Assembly: GCF_003044065.1 (NCBI RefSeq)
Contig: NZ_PZJJ01000024.1
Span: 1-51,518 of the forward strand
DNA from: Alkalicoccus saliphilus
GTDB lineage: Bacteria; Bacillota; Bacilli; Bacillales; Salisediminibacteriaceae
Length of the DNA stretch: 51,518 nucleotides
Direction: 5' to 3'
The translations under genes and the position numbers were made by a program. The first letter of the stretch is position 1. Every line of letters starts with the position of its first letter. The notes under the pieces were generated by a model. The model had not been told where the DNA came from and did not search any database. It saw only the letters and a list, made by a program, of their open reading frames with translations. Below are positions 1 to 9,554 of the stretch, piece after piece.

Positions 1-16
1 TCCCAAATGATCCTAA

Positions 17-136
17 GACCATTATCTAGAAATATCTCGAGGTGTCCAAGAGGAAAGTATCCTTGAGAAGAAAGCAAGAGAAATTGATAAGTTCCAAAGG
101 GACTTAAACATACTATACGAGGAGGGAGTTATATGA
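17..136 (+). pseudogene. C-terminal remnant of an upstream catabolic gene
   Basis: A frame open from about position 17 encodes a hydrophilic, probably helical tail that ends ...LNILYEEGVI and stops at 134-136. Its TGA overlaps the ATG of the next gene (ATGA at 133-136), the usual sign of translational coupling in an operon. In the same frame a TAA lies at 14-16, while another frame before it reads NDPKTII, so a one-base frameshift near position 16 is likely, or the gene is broken. The family cannot be named from about 39 residues. By position it would have been the gene upstream of gentisate dioxygenase, for example a hydroxylase that makes gentisate, but that is inference. Confidence 0.45.
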
Positions 137-1245
137 AAACTCGAGATAGTAAAAATTTAGAAGAACTACATCAAAACCTTCAAGAAGAAAATATGGGGCC
201 TCTTTGGTCTTCAATTCATCAACTTAATACAATTGAACCAAAATCAAAACCTATAGCTTACTTATGGAAAAAGGAATTAATACGTAAACGTTTAAAGGAA
301 GCGGAAGAGTTGCTTGAAGTTGGAGAAGGCGCTGACCGTAGGGCAGTGTTTCTTATTAATCCAGGTATGAAAGATCTTGAACCAGTTGGATGGGGTGGGG
401 CTACTCAAACTCTTTACGCTGCAGTACAAGCGGTGAAACCTGGGGAAATTGCTCCTGCTCATCGTCATACTACTACTGCTTTACGTTTTATAATAAATGG
501 TCATGGAGGGGAAGGAAGGGTGAATGGTGAAAAAATCACATTCGAACCAGGTGACTTTCTTATTACTCCTACGTGGACGTGGCATGACCATACTAATATT
601 AATGATGAAGAAGTAATTTGGATGGACTGTTTGGACGTTCCTTTTACAAACTTTCTATCTACCTGTTTTACAGAATTTCATGAGAAAAAACAACAAGACT
701 TATTAGTCGAAGATAATTTCAGCTTGAAAAGATATAATGGCGGGATGGTCCGACCTATTGATGATCGCAAAGAAAAAATAGCTCCTTTAGGAAGATACAC
801 TTGGAAAATGGCTAAAGATGGTATAGAGGGTTTGATGGAGCTCGATCCCAATCCAATTGATGGATACGCAATAGAGTATATTAATCCTTCAACAGGAAAA
901 GATGCTAACGATCGTATCGGTTCGCGAATGCAATGTTTAGCTCCAGGTTTCAAAGGTAAAGCCCATCGTCATGTACACAGTACTATTTATCATGTTTTCA
1001 AAGGTGAAGGATACTCCGTTATTGATGGAGAGCGTTTTGATTGGGCCGAGGGAGATTTTTTTGTAGTACCTACATGGGCATGGCACGAACACATCAATAC
1101 TTCTAGCTCTAAAGAAGCTTTTCTATTCTCTACTAATGATTTGCCAATTATGGAAGCGTTTGATTTTGAGGTAGAAGAAAACTTTAAAGAAAATGATGGT
1201 CATCAAATTATTCAAAGTGTTTTTAACCCGATAAAGGTTGATTAA
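133..1245 (+). CDS. gentisate 1,2-dioxygenase (bicupin), AT-rich copy
   Basis: The 370-residue product has two cupin domains. The first carries the metal-binding pattern H110-R-H112 followed by GDFLITP and W-H151-D-H153; the second carries AHRHVHS and GDFFVVPTWAWHEH. This arrangement and length are typical of gentisate 1,2-dioxygenase, the Fe(II) enzyme that opens gentisate to maleylpyruvate in the cytoplasm. The start has GAGGAGGG just upstream. An aldehyde dehydrogenase gene follows 77 bases downstream and a second, more GC-rich paralogue follows that. Salicylate or 1-hydroxy-2-naphthoate dioxygenases are close relatives, so the exact substrate is an inference. Confidence 0.85.
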   Translation: MKTRDSKNLEELHQNLQEENMGPLWSSIHQLNTIEPKSKPIAYLWKKELIRKRLKEAEELLEVGEGADRRAVFLINPGMKDLEPVGWGGATQTLYAAVQAVKPGEIAPAHRHTTTALRFIINGHGGEGRVNGEKITFEPGDFLITPTWTWHDHTNINDEEVIWMDCLDVPFTNFLSTCFTEFHEKKQQDLLVEDNFSLKRYNGGMVRPIDDRKEKIAPLGRYTWKMAKDGIEGLMELDPNPIDGYAIEYINPSTGKDANDRIGSRMQCLAPGFKGKAHRHVHSTIYHVFKGEGYSVIDGERFDWAEGDFFVVPTWAWHEHINTSSSKEAFLFSTNDLPIMEAFDFEVEENFKENDGHQIIQSVFNPIKVD

Positions 1246-1322
1246 TAAATAACAGGAACTACTTGCTATGATTTGCTCAGTAGTAAGTTTTATCATTCAA
1301 ATTTATATTAGGAGGTAATGCT

Positions 1323-2786
1323 TTGAACAATTATCCTGTGATGGAAAAATTAGATGGGGTCTTTATTAATGGAAAGAAAGTGTCCACAAATCAAATTCTT
1401 GACCTCTATAATCCAGCTAATATTGATGAGCGGGTGGGGAAAATCTCTACGGGAGAAGTTTCACATGTGAAACAAAGTATTGAAGCTGCAGAAGAAGCGT
1501 GGAAAACGTGGAAAGAAGTTCCTATCGAAAAACGTCTAGCTTATCTGAGTGAAGTAGCGAATTATATAGAAAGTAATCTTTCTTCTTTAAGTGAGCTTTT
1601 AGTTTTAGAACATGGAAAAACTTTAGAAGAATCCTCAATGGATTTAAAAGCAGCTGTGGGTGTATTACGTTATTATGCTAGTTTAAACCATGCGTTAGAT
1701 GAAGAAGTAGTTGAAAATGAACAAGGAAAAATGGTGTTAAAAAGACAACCGGTCGGCGTCGTTTCTGTCATCGTTCCCTGGAATTTTCCAATTATTTTAT
1801 CATTTCTTATGCTTGCACCTTCTATTTTGGCTGGAAATACGGTAGTTATCAAACCTCCATCATTTGCTCCAATGACTCTAACAAAAATTCTTACTCATTT
1901 TGCTGAACAGTTACCAAAAGGGGTTCTTAATATTGTACTGGGTTCAGGTTCAACTATTGGGAAAGAAATGACAGAGCATCCGAGAGTTAGGAAGATAGCC
2001 TTTACAGGAAGTACAGAAACAGGGAGAACTATTATGAAAGGAGCTTCTAATACTATAAAAAAGTTAAGCATGGAACTTGGAGGAAATGATGCAGCAGTTT
2101 TCTTGAAGGATCAGCCAATTACAGACAAATTAATAGAAGACTGTATAAAAGCAACTTTTACAGCTTGCGGACAAATATGTTATTCAATTAAAAGAGTTTA
2201 TGTGCCCTCAGAAAATTATGAGCTCTTTATAAAAAAATTTACTGAAGCAATGGAAAATTTTAAAGTAGGATCGGGATTGGATCCCGATGTAGACATGGGG
2301 CCTATCAATAATAAACCTCAATATGACAGTATCTTAAGGTTATTAGAGAAAACCAAAAAAAGAGGTAGTGAGATTAAGGAATTAGGTACCTATAGTTCTT
2401 CTATAAAACCGGAAAGAGGCTACTTTTTATTACCTATGCTTGTAACAAACGTGAGTAATACAGATCCAATTGTTCAAGAAGAGCAATTTGGGCCGATCCT
2501 CCCAGTTGTAAAATATTCAACAGAAGAAGAAGCACTTGAATTAGTTAATAATACAGAATTTGGTTTGGCAAATTCTGTATGGTCGCCTAATGAAGAAAAA
2601 GCCTTTGAGTTTGCTAGTCACTTACAATCAGGAAGTGTCTTCATTAATACTCATAGGGTAGGAGCTTCGGCTGCTAACATGCCTTTCGGAGGGTTTAAGC
2701 AAAGTGGAATTGGAAGAAGTCATGGGATGGAAGCAATCTATGAACATACGGAGCTTCAAGCAATTATTCGACGCTCAGACATGTAA
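1323..2786 (+). CDS. NAD(P)-dependent aldehyde dehydrogenase
   Basis: The 487-residue protein is a full-length ALDH-superfamily enzyme. Visible motifs are PWNFP near residue 150, the ELGGNDA segment with general-base Glu251, the GQICYS segment with catalytic Cys286, and the C-terminal FGGFKQSGIGR signature. It oxidises an aldehyde to the acid in the cytoplasm. Between two gentisate dioxygenase genes, a salicylaldehyde-, benzaldehyde- or semialdehyde-type substrate in aromatic breakdown is plausible but cannot be read from the sequence. The chosen start is TTG at 1323, with GGAGG seven bases upstream; an ATG at residue 7 is a weaker alternative. It lies 77 bases after the first dioxygenase and 50 before the second. 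Confidence 0.85.
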   Translation: MNNYPVMEKLDGVFINGKKVSTNQILDLYNPANIDERVGKISTGEVSHVKQSIEAAEEAWKTWKEVPIEKRLAYLSEVANYIESNLSSLSELLVLEHGKTLEESSMDLKAAVGVLRYYASLNHALDEEVVENEQGKMVLKRQPVGVVSVIVPWNFPIILSFLMLAPSILAGNTVVIKPPSFAPMTLTKILTHFAEQLPKGVLNIVLGSGSTIGKEMTEHPRVRKIAFTGSTETGRTIMKGASNTIKKLSMELGGNDAAVFLKDQPITDKLIEDCIKATFTACGQICYSIKRVYVPSENYELFIKKFTEAMENFKVGSGLDPDVDMGPINNKPQYDSILRLLEKTKKRGSEIKELGTYSSSIKPERGYFLLPMLVTNVSNTDPIVQEEQFGPILPVVKYSTEEEALELVNNTEFGLANSVWSPNEEKAFEFASHLQSGSVFINTHRVGASAANMPFGGFKQSGIGRSHGMEAIYEHTELQAIIRRSDM

Positions 2787-2836
2787 CTACAAAAATATTG
2801 GTTTTTTAATAGTTTAAAAGAAAGGAAGTTTTAACG

Positions 2837-3946
2837 ATGGCAGAGAAAAACGATTTTTTTAAAAGTGATATCGTCAAGGATTTCACCAAGGATATCCAGC
2901 AGTATAACCTCGGACCCCTCTGGGAAGCGATCCCGGAAGTCATGAACAAAACCCCAAAGCCCCATGCGGAAGCATATCTCTGGAGTGGGGAACTGATGGA
3001 CAAAAAGCTCTCCGAGGCGGCAGAAATCTTCACCCCTGAACGAGGCGGGGAACGCCGGGCCATTTACTTTCAGAATCCGGGACTGACGTACCGGAAACCG
3101 TGGGGCCAGGTCTCTACAACACAGACGCTGTACGCCGCGGTTCAGCTTCTGCAGCCGGGAGAACAGGCTCCATCCCACCGGCACTCTCAAAGTGCCATGC
3201 GTTTTATTACGAAAGGGGAAGGCGCTTATACGATCGTTCAGGGCCAGCGGATCTTCATGGAAGAAGGCGATTTTCTCATCACTCCGAAAAATCTCTGGCA
3301 CGGGCACGGCCACGAAGGCGATAAGCCGATGGTATGGATGGACGCCCTTGATATTCCAACGATTTATTCTCTTGGAGGTACGTTCTTCGAGCCATATGAA
3401 GACGGACTCCAACAGCCGGAAGTGCCGGATAACTTTTCCGAGATCCGGTACCGGGGCGGCATGGTGCGTCCGGTGGGCGATGGGAAATATTCGATTGCAC
3501 CACTGGCTAACTACAAATGGTCCGGCACGACCGCAGCGATCAAAGGCCTGCAGGAATTCGATCCGGATCCGTATAACGCCTTTGCGATCGAATATATTAA
3601 TCCGTCTACCGGGAAGACAGCCAATCCGACGATGGGCTCCCGCATGACGCATCTGCCGGCTAAATTCCATACAAAAGCCCACCGACATACTCATTCGGTG
3701 ATCTACTGTGTGCACCGTGGAACCGGATATACCGTCATTAACGGCACCCGTTTTGACTGGAAGCAGGGAGATTACTTCGTGGTGCCGAACTGGGCATGGC
3801 ACGAACACTTTGCAGAAGAAGATTCCTACCTGTTCTCGGTCAACGATATTCCAATTATGGATCGGTTTGAGTTGGAAAAGGAAGAAGTGTACGAGGAAAA
3901 CAACGGCCATCAGAAAGTGACAGGAGAGTTTAACGCCTACCGTTAA
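2837..3946 (+). CDS. gentisate 1,2-dioxygenase (bicupin), GC-rich paralogue
   Basis: This 369-residue bicupin matches the product of the 133-1245 gene along its whole length. It keeps SHRHSQS and GDFLITP with WHGH in the first cupin, and AHRHTHS with GDYFVVPNWAWHEH in the second. The predicted role is the same ring cleavage of gentisate. The start has AAAGGAAG nine bases upstream. Its codon use is strikingly GC-rich (ccg, cgg, gcc, ctg) against the AT-rich dehydrogenase and first dioxygenase directly upstream, which suggests it came from a different donor rather than by recent duplication. It is probably the last gene of the operon; a hairpin follows about 180 bases downstream. Confidence 0.87.
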   Translation: MAEKNDFFKSDIVKDFTKDIQQYNLGPLWEAIPEVMNKTPKPHAEAYLWSGELMDKKLSEAAEIFTPERGGERRAIYFQNPGLTYRKPWGQVSTTQTLYAAVQLLQPGEQAPSHRHSQSAMRFITKGEGAYTIVQGQRIFMEEGDFLITPKNLWHGHGHEGDKPMVWMDALDIPTIYSLGGTFFEPYEDGLQQPEVPDNFSEIRYRGGMVRPVGDGKYSIAPLANYKWSGTTAAIKGLQEFDPDPYNAFAIEYINPSTGKTANPTMGSRMTHLPAKFHTKAHRHTHSVIYCVHRGTGYTVINGTRFDWKQGDYFVVPNWAWHEHFAEEDSYLFSVNDIPIMDRFELEKEEVYEENNGHQKVTGEFNAYR

Positions 3947-4121
3947 TATCTTTCTTGCTTAAACAAAGTGCAGATTCTGCCAAGAATTGATATACTATCA
4001 CGACTGTTTGAAACTCTACTGCTTTCAGCAAGTTTAATAAGAAACATTTAATACATCTTTTAAATGAAGAATAATAAGGACAATTTATGGTTAGTAAATG
4101 GAAATAAAAAGAAATATATTC

Positions 4122-4176
4122 AGCCCATGATAAGGAATTCGTTTAGAGCCGTGTGCTTTAAATGTTATCATGGGCT
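4122..4176 (+). terminator. hairpin between the gentisate genes and the IclR gene
   Basis: A perfect 12-bp inverted repeat (AGCCCATGATAA at 4122-4133 and its complement at 4165-4176) encloses a 31-base loop and is followed by TCTTTGTAT. The long loop and weak T-run make it a moderate terminator candidate. The rest of 3947-4296 is AT-rich and should hold the promoter of the regulator gene; no clear consensus was picked. Confidence 0.45.
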
Positions 4177-4296
4177 CTTTGTATAACGCGAAAATGTACA
4201 TTAAATCGTATGTTTGTCATAATGAATAATGAATTTATCATATGTTTATTTATTAAAGTTATTTCTTTTTAAAATAGAATAAGGAGGTGTTTAAAA

Positions 4297-5058
4297 GTGA
4301 ATGAGACTACTGAAAAGAAAAAGCCGGTCATTCAGTCACTGCAGGTAGGGATGTCGATCCTTCAAGTAGTGAACGATTATAGAAGACCGATGAAATTTTC
4401 TGAAATCCTTGAAGAAACAGGCATTACAAAAAGCAACCTTTATAAGTATTTGAATACATTGATAGAGCTTGGGATGCTTTATAAAAGCTACCACACAGGA
4501 AGGTATTCTCTTGGGCCAAAGATGGTGGAGTTTGGAATGAATGCTACGAACAACGACAATGTAATAGAGCAGATCACTCCTTATTTGGAAGAAATAAAAG
4601 TGGAGTTTAACGAAACAGTGATTTTTTCTAAGTGGACAGTCGGCGGCCCTATGATCTTAAAAATAGTCCATGGCTCGCATATATTTAATATAGGCGCAGA
4701 AATTGGAAGCCTAATGCCTGTATATTCAGCTACGGGTAAAGTGTTTGGGGCGTTTGCTTCGGGAGAAATTGAAACGTGGACAAAAAAGCAATTGGAAGAG
4801 CTAGAAGAAGAAAAAGCTCTTACATTAGAAAAAGAATTTGAGATGATTAGAAATGAGAAAATTTCTTTTGCAGAAGAAGCTATTGCGCCCTCTATTTCTT
4901 CTTTAGCTATACCTATATTGAACTTTGAAAATAATATTATTGGAACCATAACTGTAGTTGGATTTAAAGAACGTATGAGGGAACTTTCAAGAAAACAATT
5001 AGCTGAACAAATATTAATAAAACGTAAAATTATTTCTAGAATTTTTGGAGAGAAATAA
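4297..5058 (+). CDS. IclR-family transcriptional regulator
   Basis: The 253-residue protein has an N-terminal winged helix-turn-helix (residues about 10-70, with SLQVGMSILQ and the recognition region TGITKSNLYKYL) and a C-terminal IclR effector domain (about 85-245, with YSATGKVF and the AIAPSISSLAIPI stretch). IclR proteins often control aromatic degradation, including gentisate genes, and this gene sits directly downstream of two gentisate dioxygenases, so it probably regulates that cluster in response to an aromatic acid. It starts with GTG preceded by AAGGAGGTG. A strong terminator follows at 5159. The effector is not known. Confidence 0.85.
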   Translation: MNETTEKKKPVIQSLQVGMSILQVVNDYRRPMKFSEILEETGITKSNLYKYLNTLIELGMLYKSYHTGRYSLGPKMVEFGMNATNNDNVIEQITPYLEEIKVEFNETVIFSKWTVGGPMILKIVHGSHIFNIGAEIGSLMPVYSATGKVFGAFASGEIETWTKKQLEELEEEKALTLEKEFEMIRNEKISFAEEAIAPSISSLAIPILNFENNIIGTITVVGFKERMRELSRKQLAEQILIKRKIISRIFGEK

Positions 5059-5158
5059 ATAAAAACTAGCACTGTAAACTAAAAGTAATAACAACAGTAT
5101 AATTTATGAATTTAAATATGACCATTTAATATCAGCATAAGCTTAATTGCTCCGGTTT

Positions 5159-5190
5159 GCACCTGCTAAAGTATCAGCAGGTGCTTTTCT
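5159..5190 (+). terminator. rho-independent terminator after the IclR gene
   Basis: GCACCTGCT (5159-5167) pairs with AGCAGGTGC (5176-5184) over an 8-base loop and is followed by TTTTCT. This is a classic intrinsic terminator about 100 bases after the regulator stop codon. Confidence 0.75.
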
Positions 5191-5254
5191 ACAAGAGGTG
5201 CTAATTATTTTTATTTGTATGTGAATTTGGTCCTTATAAAGCTATTAAAATGTT

Positions 5255-6280
5255 TTAATTCTCATCGTTATCTAACATCCAAACCTGTTTAATCGGAATA
5301 TCTTTTTTAAACTCTCTACTTAGATTCTCATAGTTTTCAAATATTTCTTGAATCACTTTTTTTGAATCCCATAGACGTACCCTAAAAAATTGTTTTGGAA
5401 TTTCACGATTAATAGAGGATTTAAATCCACTCCACGAAACGAGCAATCCATAATCTGCCCCATAGTTACTCATTGTTCCAATCAGTTGATCCAATACCGT
5501 TCGATCCAAAGGTTGATCAGAAGATTTCACTTGTACGCAGATCTTGGTTCCACCAAAGCCCATACTTCCAAAACTGGCTAGCACATCTACCCCATTATCA
5601 CGACCTTCAGGACTTCGGTACGTAGTAAACCCTTTAGCTCTAAGAATCTCTTCTATCAAATTTTCCATCCTAGAGCCCTGGAAGCGTTGAATAATTCTTT
5701 CAGATATTTGATCGTAAACATATTCATCTAAATTCACTTCTACTGTTTCCTCATTTTCTTCTACACGATCTACTACATTTTTGTTATTAGGGACTTTCCA
5801 ATTGTTGGCCTGCATTGCTATTATTCTCTTTTCAGCATTATTTCGAGTAATGCGACATACCGTCATGAATGCCCCTAGAGAATAGAGAATATCTTGGTCA
5901 AATCGATCTCGGGGAAGATCTTTTTTGATCCATTCTACTTTTCTATGATGATAATAAGGGTTTCCTAAGGATTTGTCGTAAACGTAATCCCCTTTAATTT
6001 TCCCAATATGTATAGTCCGGTTTATTTTTGAAGGAAGAATTATCGTATCTTCAAGTTCCATTGCATGAGCAAATGGCCATATTTGAGAAGCGAAGTTAAG
6101 AGCTGTTTTTTCTTTTTGTAAATCGTAATGGTGGATGAGGGTTTTATAAAGAGCCTCTTTTGATTCGATTTGTTTAAGATCAATGGGAAGGTTTTCCCAA
6201 GTTAAATATATTCTTTCATCCTCTAAAAATTTATTCTCATACTCTCCTTGCTTTCCTGCACGAAAAAGCCATACCGTCAT
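5255..6280 (-). CDS. Mrr-like restriction endonuclease
   Basis: The 341-residue protein has an Mrr_cat-type PD-(D/E)XK nuclease domain at about residues 205-320. The core reads GRDNGVDVLAS followed by ICVQVKSS, giving the D...QxK active site, and is preceded by a helix with E in RMENLIEEIL. The N-terminal half (opening MTVWLFRAGKQGEYE) is a separate domain that I recall from other Mrr-like proteins and that may recognise DNA. Proteins of this class act as type IV-like, modification-dependent nucleases against foreign DNA. The start has GAGGTG seven bases upstream. The gene stands alone, convergent with the IclR gene, at the edge of a run of defence and recombinase genes. Its specificity is unknown. 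Confidence 0.75.
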   Translation of the reverse strand: MTVWLFRAGKQGEYENKFLEDERIYLTWENLPIDLKQIESKEALYKTLIHHYDLQKEKTALNFASQIWPFAHAMELEDTIILPSKINRTIHIGKIKGDYVYDKSLGNPYYHHRKVEWIKKDLPRDRFDQDILYSLGAFMTVCRITRNNAEKRIIAMQANNWKVPNNKNVVDRVEENEETVEVNLDEYVYDQISERIIQRFQGSRMENLIEEILRAKGFTTYRSPEGRDNGVDVLASFGSMGFGGTKICVQVKSSDQPLDRTVLDQLIGTMSNYGADYGLLVSWSGFKSSINREIPKQFFRVRLWDSKKVIQEIFENYENLSREFKKDIPIKQVWMLDNDEN

Positions 6281-6320
6281 TTACGTCACCTCTTCATTTA
6301 TTTTATAAGATCATAATCTT

Positions 6321-6694
<374 letters not shown>

Positions 6695-6726
6695 TTAATA
6701 ACTAATATTATTGGATGAAATTTTGT

Positions 6727-7986
6727 TTAATTCCTATATGCAGCAATTAGATTATTGTTCTTATCATATTCGATTTGTAAATCTAGCGGTTCATCTAAAG
6801 GAATGGAGTTAACCATTTTTAATTGATTAATGTGCTGTTGGTTAGTAGATTGGTGTGATTCTATTATTTCACGGTGGTATAAATATTGTTCGGTAATTGC
6901 TTCCTTTTTTATTTGGATCGTTTTCTGTCTTCTGAAAGTTGCATCAAGTTCTAAGGTCTTTTTAGAAATTAAAGATTCAAAATTGGAATTTAATTCATCT
7001 AATTTAATATAAAAATCCTCGATATCTGATAATTTGTTGCGGCTCACCTCATTGTGGCTATTAGAATCATTCACTAGTTTCAAACAAACTGAAATTAACT
7101 CTAGACTGCCATAACCAATCAGTAATTGCTCTTCAAAGGTAAGATAAAGATCTTTAACACCCTCGATGTTTTCATCTATTTTAAATTTAGTATTTTTGAA
7201 ATTCGAAATCTCGTTTATTAGTGTGTTCAATTCTATAAACACTGATTCCAGTTGAGTGTATGCTTCAGAAGAAATATCTTCTATTTTTATGAGATACGCG
7301 TTTGACAGATGATCCTGTGCAACAATACTCGGCAAAATAGATTTTAGATAACGTATATTTCCATTTATAAATCCTAATTTATCATTAGTATATTTGCGAA
7401 GTAGTGAATCAATTTTTTTATCCATAAGGTTTAATTGCTTGTTTATTTTATCTAGGTGTTCTTGGGATGTCACGATAGTCATAACGCCAAAAGCCACGTT
7501 TGCTAGCTGTGTTGGATTTATTTTTTTAATATTTTTACTTTCTGCCCATCCGTGCGCCCTAATTTTCCCTTTATTATCAACAGCAATCGTCCTAAATTCA
7601 TCGATTGAACCCTTTTTTCTCGCGATTGTGAGCTCTCCATTATTAAGTTTATCCATGACTTCTTTTTTGAATTTAATAATAACCTTTTTTTCTGTTCGAA
7701 CGAGATCAGAAGCAGCTGGCGTAATTTTAATAATCTCTTCAACGTGATTCTTCAGTTGATTTGTTAATACGACAGGTGTCTGTTGATTAAATGTTTGGAT
7801 TTCATTCTTATTTATAGCTGAAACTTCCCAGGGTATTTGTTCTTCTGATAAGTACGTGTCATTAGAGATATGATTAGGCTTAGCAGAGAGACTCTGCTTT
7901 TTAGCTAGAAATGTATTTCTTTTATAAAATAAGAGGATAGTCAAGACAATAAATAACAGAATAAGAAATCCGATTATAAATTCCAT
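6727..7986 (-). CDS. unknown membrane-anchored coiled-coil protein
   Basis: I do not recognise this 419-residue protein. It begins with one strong membrane helix (residues about 2-22, FIIGFLILLFIVLTILL) followed by a long, charged, probably cytosolic region. The segment MTIVTSQEHLDKINKQL with the following MDKKIDSLL looks like a short hydrophobic helix running into a coiled coil, and more coiled coil is likely at about 310-390. I chose the ATG at 7984-7986 because GGAGTG lies just upstream and the membrane helix starts there; a longer reading from 8064 lacks a ribosome site. It is monocistronic among defence and recombinase genes, so a defence role is possible but unproven. Confidence 0.6.
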   Translation of the reverse strand: MEFIIGFLILLFIVLTILLFYKRNTFLAKKQSLSAKPNHISNDTYLSEEQIPWEVSAINKNEIQTFNQQTPVVLTNQLKNHVEEIIKITPAASDLVRTEKKVIIKFKKEVMDKLNNGELTIARKKGSIDEFRTIAVDNKGKIRAHGWAESKNIKKINPTQLANVAFGVMTIVTSQEHLDKINKQLNLMDKKIDSLLRKYTNDKLGFINGNIRYLKSILPSIVAQDHLSNAYLIKIEDISSEAYTQLESVFIELNTLINEISNFKNTKFKIDENIEGVKDLYLTFEEQLLIGYGSLELISVCLKLVNDSNSHNEVSRNKLSDIEDFYIKLDELNSNFESLISKKTLELDATFRRQKTIQIKKEAITEQYLYHREIIESHQSTNQQHINQLKMVNSIPLDEPLDLQIEYDKNNNLIAAYRN

Positions 7987-8415
7987 TTTTTCACTCCGAT
8001 CTCTTTTTATAAACCTTCTTAGAATACAAAGTTTATTGAAGACGCTATATACCTCTAACTTCACATCATTTGTATAAATTAAATTGTATAGAATTAACCT
8101 AAGTATACATTAGAAATGAAAGCTACTAAGGTGAAAAAGTAAAAAATGTTAGTTTTAGGAACTGGCAGTTCACATACTTTTTGAAAACCGAAAAAAGATA
8201 TATAGATAGATGTAGGTTAATAAAGGAGAGAGGAGATTTCAAGAAAATACAAAAGAAATACCCGGAGTAAAAGAATATTACAGAGCAATATCTGTCCACT
8301 TACACTTGACAGTTACAAATGCCTCTTTCATAACTCCAGCTTTATTTTTATAAAAATAATATCTTAAATAAATTGTTTCTCAAAACGAGCTCCATAGAAA
8401 ATATAATTAGTTCCC

Positions 8416-8545
8416 TATCAAAAACGATGGTTTTTGATATTGCTGAGAAGAAGATGAAAATCTTATTCTTTTTTATGGATTTATTATATCAAAACTTATT
8501 TCAAAATCTATATATCATAAATGGATGTTTTTGATATAATAAAAC
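8416..8545. promoter_or_regulatory. res-like recombination site upstream of the resolvase
   Basis: Two inverted-repeat units lie before the resolvase gene. A 10-bp perfect inverted repeat TATCAAAAAC/GTTTTTGATA spans 8416-8439 with a 4-base spacer. A second pair, TTTATTATATCAAAAC at 8480-8495 and its near-exact complement at 8527-8543, has a 31-base spacer. All arms share ATCAAAA(A)C. Resolvases of the Tn3 class act at res sites made of several inverted 12-bp-type repeats just upstream of their own gene, and this layout fits. The wider interval 8065-8415 shows nothing else clear. Confidence 0.6.
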
Positions 8546-8574
8546 TAATAACTTAACTGAAAGTAGATGATTTT

Positions 8575-9138
8575 ATGATTATCGGATATGCCCGAGTCAG
8601 TACAATTGATCAATCGTTGGATTTGCAATTAGATGCATTAAAAGAATTTGGATGCGAGGAAATATTTCAAGAAAAATTATCGGGGGCGAAAGACGATCGT
8701 CCGGAATTGGCGCAAGCAATCAAAATGTCACGGGCTGGTGATAAGTTTGTTGTTTATAAATTAGATCGATTAGCTAGGTCAACAAAGCGATTAATAGAGA
8801 TTGCCGAACTACTTCGAGAAAAAGACGTGGAGTTTGTCAGCATCCAGGATAATATTGATACAGGTACAGCTGCGGGAAAAGCAATGTTTGGAATGTTGTC
8901 GGTTCTCGCTGAATTTGAAAGGGATATTATTCGCGAACGAACGATGGCAGGATTAAAGGCTGCACGTGCAAGAGGAAGAAAGGGGGGACGACCAAAAGTA
9001 AACCAGCAGAAGCTAAATCAGGCACTGGCACTTTATCATTCTCAAAGAATGAGCGTGAGAGAGATAGAGGAAGCTACAGGAGTTTCGGCTGCTACATTAT
9101 ATAGACAAATTAAGAGGGAAAGAAAAACTGAGGTATAA
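8575..9138 (+). CDS. serine resolvase/invertase
   Basis: The 187-residue protein is a full small serine recombinase. The N-terminal domain has IGYARVST with catalytic Ser9, then YKLDRLARS with the conserved arginines, and FGMLSVLAEFERDIIRERT. A C-terminal helix-turn-helix follows GRKGGRPK (MSVREIEEATGVSAATLYR). It should resolve cointegrates or plasmid multimers, or invert DNA, at the repeats found 30-160 bases upstream. The ribosome site is weak (AAAGTAGATG). On a plasmid a multimer-resolution role is likely. No transposase of its own element is adjacent. Confidence 0.9.
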   Translation: MIIGYARVSTIDQSLDLQLDALKEFGCEEIFQEKLSGAKDDRPELAQAIKMSRAGDKFVVYKLDRLARSTKRLIEIAELLREKDVEFVSIQDNIDTGTAAGKAMFGMLSVLAEFERDIIRERTMAGLKAARARGRKGGRPKVNQQKLNQALALYHSQRMSVREIEEATGVSAATLYRQIKRERKTEV

Positions 9139-9554
9139 AAAATTTAGGACTTTATCTACTTTTACCTTTACTACCCCCACATAGTTAACGCTATCATCCG
9201 ATGATCTGATGGTTTTTATTTAAAACCACCTCTGCCATGACCTCTTCTCCAATGAGTTTGAAGTATCGAATAGATAACCAATATAGACGAGTTTCTTCTA
9301 TAATATGGCCTCAAAACATAAGGTGGCCAAAAAGTGTACAGCTCATTGCGGGCTATCCCCTCAAAGCGTATGTGGGCATATTTTGATATTGTTAGAATAT
9401 CTATTTCTTTAATGTGAACATATATAAAATTGTTGACGGGTCCTATTAGCATCTAATTAAGTAGGGAACTACTAAGGTATAGCTAGGAAAGCCATGAAAG
9501 ATTATATAAAAGAAAAAATTACAATATAGCATAAATTTGGTGGTGATTATTAAT
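9139..9554. other. gene-poor spacer
   Basis: No convincing gene is seen between the resolvase and the AbiEii toxin gene. A 78-codon minus-strand frame (9216-9452) lacks a good start site and recognisable motifs. The last bases hold GGTGGTG, the ribosome site of the toxin gene. Confidence 0.4.

Noticed and set aside
2831-3910. 359-codon minus-strand frame across the second gentisate dioxygenase
   Set aside because: It is the antisense of a strongly conserved GC-rich gene; its product is low in known motifs and lacks a ribosome site.
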